Shown piece after piece: positions 29,993 to 36,906 of a stretch of 36,906 bases of DNA (position 1 is its first letter; the number at the start of each line of letters is the position of its first letter). The position numbers and the translations under genes are program-made. Source of the stretch: Dicyema japonicum (lineage: Eukaryota > Dicyemida > Rhombozoa > Dicyemidae); contig RDEW01000085.1 in the NCBI GenBank assembly GCA_011109175.1, positions 82,560-119,465 of the forward strand, written 5' to 3'. The notes under the pieces were generated by a model. It ran no database searches. It worked only from the letters and a program-made list of their open reading frames with translations, and had not been told where the DNA came from.

Positions 29993-32878
29993 TTAAGCTA
30001 CTAAAAATAAAAAAAATTCAAAAAGAATAATAAAAAACATCACTAAAAATAAGCTACACTTAAACTGATTGGTTGAATCTCTGCTAATATAATTTCTATG
30101 TATCAGATCTTCCAGTTCTTTCTTGAAATCACATTCACTGGAATGTGTCCCAAATTTCTCCATAAACTGCAAATATACAAATCACCAAACCTTATCAAAT
30201 AAATCTTTATACACAACAGTCTGCTGAGATTTTACTATTCTCATTATGAAGGCTTGAATTCTCAAAAATAACAAAAAATTAACTTATCATGACCAGAGAC
30301 TACACGATTACCCACAGAACAAGCTTGTCGTTCCTGGTCCGTCATTAATGCTTGCATTAATCCGACCCTATCTGACAAATTGATCAAAAAGATACTTTTC
30401 GATATGACCACGTGGTCTTTTGAAAATATCCCAAATTCCTCGTTAACTCTGAAGACTGTTTGATCGCAATATCCACTGCTGTGGACATTCTCAGAGTCCA
30501 GCAAAGTGAGGATCCCATTCTCAGATCTCGTCAGATAGAATAGGATGTCTTTCAAACAGTTGGGAGGAATCTGAGGCAAAGATTCAGTCAAAGACTATCA
30601 ATTGAAAAGTGACCCATACTTGGAGAGAATGAGACGATTCATGGTTGAAACATAAGAGTACCAACGCCTGAACAAGCGTGCATTCAATACTAATACTTCG
30701 ACCTCTCTCAAAAACAAAGTCAAGATCAACACGGCAGAGGTCAGGGATAATGGTGAGAAACCTGTGTTTGTGAATTGATCCATAAATCCTACTAATAACC
30801 TCAACAACCACTTTTTGAATTCATTAAACGAATTCTCAAGCACAGGTGGAATCGGGAATGGTTTGAGATAATCAGAGAATGGGTATTTCATGTTCATGCT
30901 TCCCTTGGTCAGTACAGTAATGAAAGAGGGTATATTCTACCTCAAAACAGCCATGAATACCTCACATTGGGGTACCTTGCTGTTTAGCTCAATGGAACTG
31001 ACGACATCATTAAAAATCTTCTTTGTCTGTTCAATAAAGTCGTACCCGCAGGATTTCTACCATAAACTACAAAATTACCCCAATTTGGGCGATTACGAAT
31101 TTTTCCTTATCCACGTTGATTTTGGCTGGATTATCGCTTAGTTGGGAAAAGTAACGGATGAAAGTCATGTTTCTGTATAGCTTCTCGAATATGTTGAGTT
31201 TCACAAAGGAAATCAACTTGATGGCAGTGGAGAACAGACTTTCAAACTCATACTGGCTTATCTAGTATCATTAACACAAATACATCGTCACGTGCTATTA
31301 GATTGGATAGATAAAAAGACAGACTAAAGTCAAAATGCGGAACGTGTGAGGTTAGGTTTACGAAGGCTCCATAAATGGGCTCCAAAGTTCCGGGTTTCAT
31401 ATTCATAGTCCGCAGAACATCCTCAATCTGACAACGCTCCTCGTGCCAGCTAATTAACATCTGAATAACTCAGGGACTAACCTCAGCAGTAATATTGTTA
31501 ATGTTGTTGGTGGATATTTCAAAAAGACACTTCTGAGCCTCATTTCTACGGAGGATTTCCTTAGCCTCTGGTGAATCCTTCAATTTCTCTATTCGATTGC
31601 ACATGTGGGACACAAACAATGACTGGCAGCAGTCAATGTTGTTAAGAAACAAGTAAATCTCCTTCAGCTCTGTCAAATTACCAAAAACAGTCAACCGGAG
31701 TATCTTTGAATAGTAAGAAGCTTCAAAATTCCGTCAAGAGGAAACTGACGGTAATTTCAACAGGACAACCTCAAAAACGTCGGGACACGAATGCCTGACA
31801 AAGTTTTCAATGAAGATCCGGTCAATGTACCTGTCCTCTTTTGGAAAGAGGACTTTGCTGAACTCTGTCTCAAACATAAAGATATTCATAGCCGTTTTGA
31901 AGAAATGGATCATTGATTTCTTCTTCTTGATGGTATCACTATAATTCTGCAGATAAATTTGAGGTACATACAGCAAAATATCTTCTTGTAATCTTAGAAA
32001 ATGGAATCACGAAGCACTGAGAGAACAGATCAGAGTTGTTGTCATTCAGTTCTTTCAGGATTTCCAGACTTTGAGTCAAAGTAGGACTATTTATATAAAA
32101 AAATTAGACTTTAAGACGGCCTGTTTGTTTCTACAGTCGGTAATTAAAGTGAGGAGAGCGTCTGAACAGATTGAACAAGTTTCTTGGTCGAAAATACNTA
32201 CATACAGCAAAATATCTTCTTGTAATCTTAGAAAATGGAATCACGAAGCACTGAGAACAGATCAGAGTTGTTGTCATTCAGTTCTTTCAGGATTTCCAGA
32301 CTTTGAGTCAAAGTAGGACTATTTATATAAAAATTAGACTTTAAGACGGCCTGTTTGTTTCTACAGTCGGTAATTAAAGTGAGGAGAGCGTCTGAGCAGA
32401 TTGAACAAGTTTCTTGGTCGAAAATACAGTCTCTAAAACAGTCTATGGACATTTGGTAAATTCTTGGTTGATTCTCCTCTATTTGGCCGACCATGAAGCT
32501 TCTGGGACACTGCATGGCCTTATCCTGTAGAGATCATCAGAACGGAGGCTACCAAATACATGAGAACATCAGCGACAATCTTAGAACGATCTGCGTAGGT
32601 TTGGAAATGGAAATTAAGCGAGGAAAGAAACTGCAACCCTCGGAGACCTTTGATTTGAGGTAAAATCTATAATATTGGCCAAGAATAACCATATTAATCA
32701 CGTGTGTGGAGAATAGGTATTTCACTTTGTTGTACAGGTATCTCCCGTAGCCTCGAATTGTTATCTTGTATCCCTTATTGTGTAAATCAACAAAGCTAAG
32801 ATGGCTGAGTTCACTGCACAAAATCAATTGGAGAGATTCCCTAAGACTTTCCCACAGACTTTCTATGTCCGCATTCAT
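29993..32878 (-). CDS. CUL3: Cullin-3-like ubiquitin-ligase scaffold
   Basis: Role (family): scaffold binding a BTB adaptor at its N-terminus and RBX1 at its C-terminus. Seen: start MNADIESLWESLRESL (ATG 32876-32878), LSFVDLHNKGYKI matching the CUL3 LSFEELYRNAYTM helix, FLSSLNFHFQTYADRSK, VADVLMYLDKAMQ, HFDFSLSFYLSNLI, FVIAQIGKSCGYDFIEQTKK, FRVNEEFGIFSKDHVV, the Nedd8 site IMRIVK, and KKELEDLIHRNYISRDSTNQ near the end. About 760 residues, as in human CUL3. Introns: 32667-32689, 32525-32552, 31993-32017, 31704-31745 (less sure), 31461-31481, 31262-31283, 31057-31078, 30899-30940, 30789-30811, 30595-30619, 30261-30283, 30167-30190, and probably 30001-30057, giving a terminal Leu-Ala as in other cullins. 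Exon 3 is duplicated around the N at 32198, each copy bearing a different 2-base indel. Confidence 0.92.
31965..32427. repeat. Direct duplication around single N (32198), inside the cullin gene
   Basis: 31965-32197 and 32199-32427 are near identical. The left copy has GAGAGAAC and a run of seven A before TTAGAC; the right copy has GAGAAC and five A. Only the left copy fits the reading frame at its left end and only the right copy fits at its right end. Confidence 0.95.
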
Positions 32879-33118
32879 TTGGGACTAATAAAGTAAGAAA
32901 TAAACTCAAACGCTGTCAAAGTCGACTTTAATTGGAGGAGGAAAGTGCATTTAAATCAACAGAGCAATAATATAATCTATTAAATAATAATTATAATTTA
33001 AATATTAAATTTAAAATAAATATACATTTTAACCTTAAAACGGAATCAAAGTTAATTTTAAACATTTATTTTTAGAAAACTCTCACCTTGAGAAGAGCTG
33101 TTCAAATGAGAAGAGCTG

Positions 33119-33240
33119 TTCAGGATTCTCGACCCCGCCGGACTCGTCCTCACCTTCGTCGGTCTGGGATCACTTAGTTAGATGGGAACTTTTATTTCTT
33201 TCTCTTTGACCCAGTGATCCTGGGGGTAATAATAATAAAA
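33119..33240 (+). mobile_element. LINE 3' tail (family B)
   Basis: GATTCTCGACCCCGCCGG, then GGATCACT (33167-33174) and AGTGATCC (33213-33220) as perfect complements, then TGGGGGTAATAATAATAAAA. No coding part remains. It sits just upstream of the cullin start, on the opposite strand. Confidence 0.7.
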
Positions 33241-33289
33241 CTCTCACCTTGAGTGAACAACGTTTACGATTGGTTGACTGACAAAAGAC

Positions 33290-34160
33290 TTACGATTCTT
33301 ACCGAAAAATCAATATGTACAATTTTCACCTCAGAACGTTATTAAAAAGAAGATCCAAGAATTTTTCATTGATCCTGTCCAGATACCAGTAACAAGGTCT
33401 CTTTCAATTCTTGGATCAATGTTCGACAGGCTGTTGGATTTCAATTCCCATGCGAAGAAAGTCTTCAATAGATGCCTGCAAAATTTGAACTTTGTACGTG
33501 TGCTTATCCGGAGAATTCCTTTAATTTGGGTGATTCTGTTTCAACACTCTACCGGCAAACTATCCGGCTGTGGAGTATTCCTTCGTTGCATGGAGATTCG
33601 CGTTATCAGAGACTACGCTCCACAGAATCAAGTCAATATTACGAAAAACTATTCATATGATTGGCCCTCATTCTGGATCAATAGTTATTCCCTTACTCAC
33701 AGAAGCTATGACCTATAGTCGCGGATCCGGATTCCTTCGGGTCTGTAAGGAGGATGGAAACCCGTTTTCAAGGCAAAAGAAAGTCGATTGGTTAGGAAGT
33801 TCCCTTCCCCAATCAGATTCCTCTGCAAGGATGAGAGAAGGCTCTTTCGCACGGTAGTGGGAACAATGAGAGATCACAGACGCTGGATGGCTCGTTTGAT
33901 TGCCGGGATTAGGATTACCTAACTGTCTGACGTTTNCAAGGCAAAAGAAAGTCGTTTGGTTAGGAAGTTCCCTTCCCAAATCGGATTCCTCTACAAGGCT
34001 GAGAGAATGCTCTCTCGCACTGTAGTGGGAACAATGAGAGATCACAGACGCTGGATGGCTCGTTTGATTGCCGGGATTAGGATTACCTAACTGTCTGACG
34101 TTTTTCTGTCCTTCTTTCTCGCTGTTCCCGGGATTTTATAGGAGTTCTAAATAAATAAAA
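33290..34160 (+). pseudogene. LINE RT C-terminal half and 3' tail (family A)
   Basis: Seen: EKSICTIFTSERY, LSILGSMFDRLLDFNSHAKK and RCLQNLNFVRVL (thumb region), then in other frames LSETTLHRIKSILRKTIHMI. The conserved end has GTMRDHRRWMARLIAGIRIT and a stop. The 3' tail reads GGATTACCTAACTGTCTGAC, CTTTCTCGCTGTTCCCGGG and TTCTAAATAAATAAA. It matches 5542-6475 in order. The last 167 bp are duplicated around the N at 33936. Frameshifts make it inactive. Confidence 0.8.
33769..34103. repeat. Direct duplication around single N (33936)
   Basis: 33769-33935 and 33937-34103 are near identical. Confidence 0.9.
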
Positions 34161-34784
34161 CTTTCATCTCGGTTAAGTAAACGATCTATTTTTCTCAAAT
34201 TAAAATGGTTGCTATGTGACAAACCAAGTAGATTTTTATAGGAACGCAGTCACGGCAGCCGCTATATGACCATTTACTCCCTTTTCTTTCTTAAATAAAA
34301 TTTTTGTTTAATTTATTAAATAATCAATTTTAATTTCTTTGTGTATTCACCTTTTTTGTGAAGAACAAAGACATAATGCCTTATCATAATGTTCTGTTTA
34401 TTATTCACTTTTCCAACCTCACGATGACAACCAATTAGTTTTTATTCAACTTCCTCCGTTTGTAAGCATTTTGGGAGTAAGAATAAGCAAACAATGAATA
34501 AATTTACTCATTCATTTCCAAACGAGAGATGTTCCACGTGATAATGGAAAATTGTCATTTCATACGTTTCTTTCCATCCCTGGGTTTTTTATAAAAATGG
34601 AAACCTCTTTGACTCCAGACCACGAATGATGGTCTTGTTAAAAATGGTTTGTTTGAGGAACCGAGCGAAGCTCTTTCTATAAGAATGAGGATGAATCTCC
34701 TTCTAGTCTCGACCATATCCCCACGACTTTGTTGGCGGCTTCATTGTTGGTAACTTGCGTATGGAAAAATAGGGAGTAGTCACT
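34161..34784. other. Unassigned sequence
   Basis: No gene recognised. Minus-strand pieces at 34560-34760 may be the end of the LINE that starts at 36830, but no tail was found. Confidence 0.35.
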
Positions 34785-36830
34785 ACGATGCACTCGTGTA
34801 GGCTAATATTGGTTCGAGAAATCTAACGTTGTCTCCAAGAGCTTTTGAGACGCTATATCGGATAGTCATTCTCTTCATCGTAGATATAACCTTTTCCCAC
34901 GTGTCTGTCAAAGGAAAGTCCCCGATCAAACATGGTGTTTGGCGTGCTATTGATAGAGACAAAAGGGGCCTCCTAGAACATATGTACTCTTTAAAATTCT
35001 CAACCTTCTCATCTTCAAAGCAAATCCAAAAACGAAGGAATTTAATTTCGACGAGCTTTAGCAAGCAGGGACTTGTATTACAGTCTGGAAGAAAGAGGGG
35101 GGGTCCTTCATTTAATAGTTTATTGGAAGGTGAAGTGAATATTTTAAAAATCTTCTTTGAGACAAAGTCAAATGGATACCCACTGAACAGATCACTGGTT
35201 TTAGATGCCTCAGCTCCATCCTGAATGAAGTTGGTCAAAATTCGTAGATGGGTGGACGTAGATCTTTCATTTTTAAAGCCATGCTGTAAGGGCATATCCA
35301 GTAGGAATTCCTTTATTTTTGTGAGCACAAGTTTTTCCAGGAGTTTTGATATTGAGCAGAGTAGGGACACAGGTCTAAATGACGCTGGATCCTTGATTTG
35401 AGAATTGGGCAAATGTATGCCTGCTTCCAAATTGATGGTATTACGTTTTTATTAACCAAAAAGTTGAAGATGGCCGTAAGGAAGATGATTCCTTTATCTC
35501 CAATTTTCTTTAACAGGATCATCAGGATATTATCTGGAACGTGGGAATATAGAAAAGTAATGATTCCATTACTTCCTTCTCCCATAAGTAGTGTCTGACA
35601 TTTTTTCAGCTTCCTTCGTGATAACGGTGGCCCATCCAACTTTTTGTAATCTTTGAATGATATCTTGGCGTAGAATTTTATAATCCTATTAACATCTCTC
35701 TGAGTGTAGTCTTCAAAGGGTGAAACCTCATCACCCTTTGCCACATTCCGAATTGCTTTCCATACTTCTCCGGTGGAGCTATTTCGATTTAATTTTGTAA
35801 GTACTTGGTTCCACTTCGCTATCTGGGATTTTAGTTCTTTTGCTTTTATTTTGTTGTTTAGCGCTCTAAGCCGGAGTTTCTTTTCTGCTGTAATCCGATT
35901 GGATTTTTTGAGAAGATTTCTTTTTTTAATCAAAGCCGTCTTCCCATGTCCACTAAATGAATTTAGTGAATATTTTGGTATGGAGAATGATCTTGCTCTT
36001 ATGATCGTGTTGTTGAGGTAGGTGACCGCTTTGTCCGATGAATAGAAACGATCGAGGTAACAGTCCTGTAGCAGCTTTTCCGTGATAAGTTGGTACATTT
36101 TTCAGTCAGCATTTTTATAATTGTAGCTTCTTAGGATTTTTTTGACACTGGTAGCTCTCTTGATCTTTATCACGATCGGGGTTGTGGTCACATCTCGTTT
36201 CGTATAAGACTGATCATGCAATCTTCGATGCAAGTAGAGCAGAACAGAGAGTTACGTCAGGTGAAATAGGCTGGTCTTTTTTTCTGAATGGTGTCCTTGT
36301 GTTTTTTGAAAGATCATTCAAAATCGTTAGAGTGTCAATTTGCGAAAGGAGCAATTTCCCTCTTTTGTCAGCGAGTTGAGAAGACAACCAAAGGGGATGC
36401 TTGGCATTCAGGTCCCCGTAGACGATGATCTCATCGAATGTAGTACTCCTGAAAGATTTGGAATATAATAGCCCTTGGGGCATGAGCCAGGATGAGGAAC
36501 GTAGATGTTCATAAGACATAGACTTCCATTTGTTGTACCCAATGAGATTACGATTACTTCAGTAACCTCATCATCCCTAATGCACTGTTTCACCTCTGAA
36601 ATGATGACCTTGCATTTCAGATTCTTTCTGAATAGAGTGATTAGGTCTCCGCCTTTTCTATGCTTCATGTCCATCTTAATATACTTGTAGCCGGGGAATA
36701 AAGGAGTAGGATAATTCATGTAGAGCTTAGTTTCTTGGATCACAGCTACGTCGATCTTCTGATTTGTCAGGATTGAACTGAGTTCCCTGATCTTGTTTTT
36801 AATCTCATTGATGTTCAATTAGAGAGCAGT
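34785..36830 (-). pseudogene. LINE: endonuclease, linker and internally deleted RT, minus strand
   Basis: Seen in order on the minus strand: LNINEIKNKIRELSSIL, VAVIQETKLY and HRKGGDLITLFRKNLKC (APE endonuclease, about 36400-36810), then VYGDLNAKHPLWLSSQLADK. The linker at 35313-36098 has LRALNNKIKAKELKSQIAKW and SRRKLKKCQTLL. The RT entry is DPASFRPVSLLCSISKLLEK with QHGFKNERSTSTHLRILTNF and IQDG (about 35240-35400). The RT core is then replaced by about 250 bp of unassigned sequence, and the end region returns as FDRGLSFDRHV and KVISTMKRMTIRYSVSKALG (about 34810-34910). At least three frameshifts. No 2A motif precedes this endonuclease; the element is dead. Confidence 0.85.
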
Positions 36831-36906
36831 AAATTTTCTTTCTCTACGGTGGGCTGAGGAATTCCTCTAGGAATATATGGACTAGGATTGAACGGAATTC
36901 CCTGAT

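Noticed and set aside
4429..32705. CACGTG excess explained by His-Val or Thr-Trp codon preference
   Set aside because: The hexamer occurs in all three frames and on both gene strands, and once inside an intron (23257-23280).
34829..35224. 131-codon plus-strand open frame
   Set aside because: It lies opposite minus-strand LINE coding (KVISTMKRMT region) and resembles nothing.
1..36906. CRISPR array, operon or bacterial features
   Set aside because: The direct repeats are long pairs, not regularly spaced arrays, and the genes are intron-bearing animal families.

Overview
The window looks like AT-rich nuclear DNA from a small-genome animal. Five host genes could be read and all are metazoan families: Gemin2, an adhesion GPCR, a Piwi/Argonaute protein, an HMCES/SRAP protein and a CUL3-like cullin. 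All five are split by extremely short GT-AG introns. I placed 36, mostly 21-31 nt, median about 24 and mode 23. From general knowledge, spliceosomal introns this short in an animal point to dicyemid mesozoans. That is an inference about the organism, not something I could search.

Layout. 1-2600: a decayed RLE-type LINE reverse transcriptase split by a nested 1917-bp hAT transposon with a perfect 8-bp target duplication. 2785-3145: a LINE 3' end. 3894-4651: Gemin2 (+). 4785-10030: LINE fragments of several families, an RLE-type endonuclease end and a Tc1/mariner remnant. 10574-12928: adhesion GPCR (+). 13290-15170: a SINE-like repeat and an internally deleted LINE. 15916-16900: a run of N. 17755-18790: RTE-like and CR1/L2/Jockey-like remnants. 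18969-20956: Piwi (-). 21126-22045: SINE-like repeat and LINE 3' end. 22787-23810: HMCES (-). 26074-28815: an RLE LINE end, a LINE endonuclease with a 2A-like motif, and two SINE-like copies. 29413-29950: a LINE RT fragment (-). 29993-32878: CUL3-like cullin (-). 33119-36830: more LINE copies. No tRNA, rRNA, operon or CRISPR array was seen.

The host genes are not an obvious functional cluster. Gemin2 serves snRNP assembly, Piwi serves transposon silencing, HMCES serves abasic-site repair, CUL3 serves ubiquitin ligation, and the GPCR serves adhesion signalling. The space between them is almost all dead mobile elements, mainly EN-RT LINEs whose 3' tails share a stem-loop ending in an AT-rich microsatellite. 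SINE-like repeats seem to have borrowed the same tail.

Two cautions and two signals. All eight isolated N bases lie exactly between near-identical direct repeats of about 105-230 bp, so those duplications are probably overlapping contig ends and not biology. Several similar duplications lack an N. The palindrome CACGTG occurs about 31 times by eye, roughly seven times expectation, concentrated in the host genes and in all reading frames. The Piwi protein has Tyr where the catalytic His is expected.
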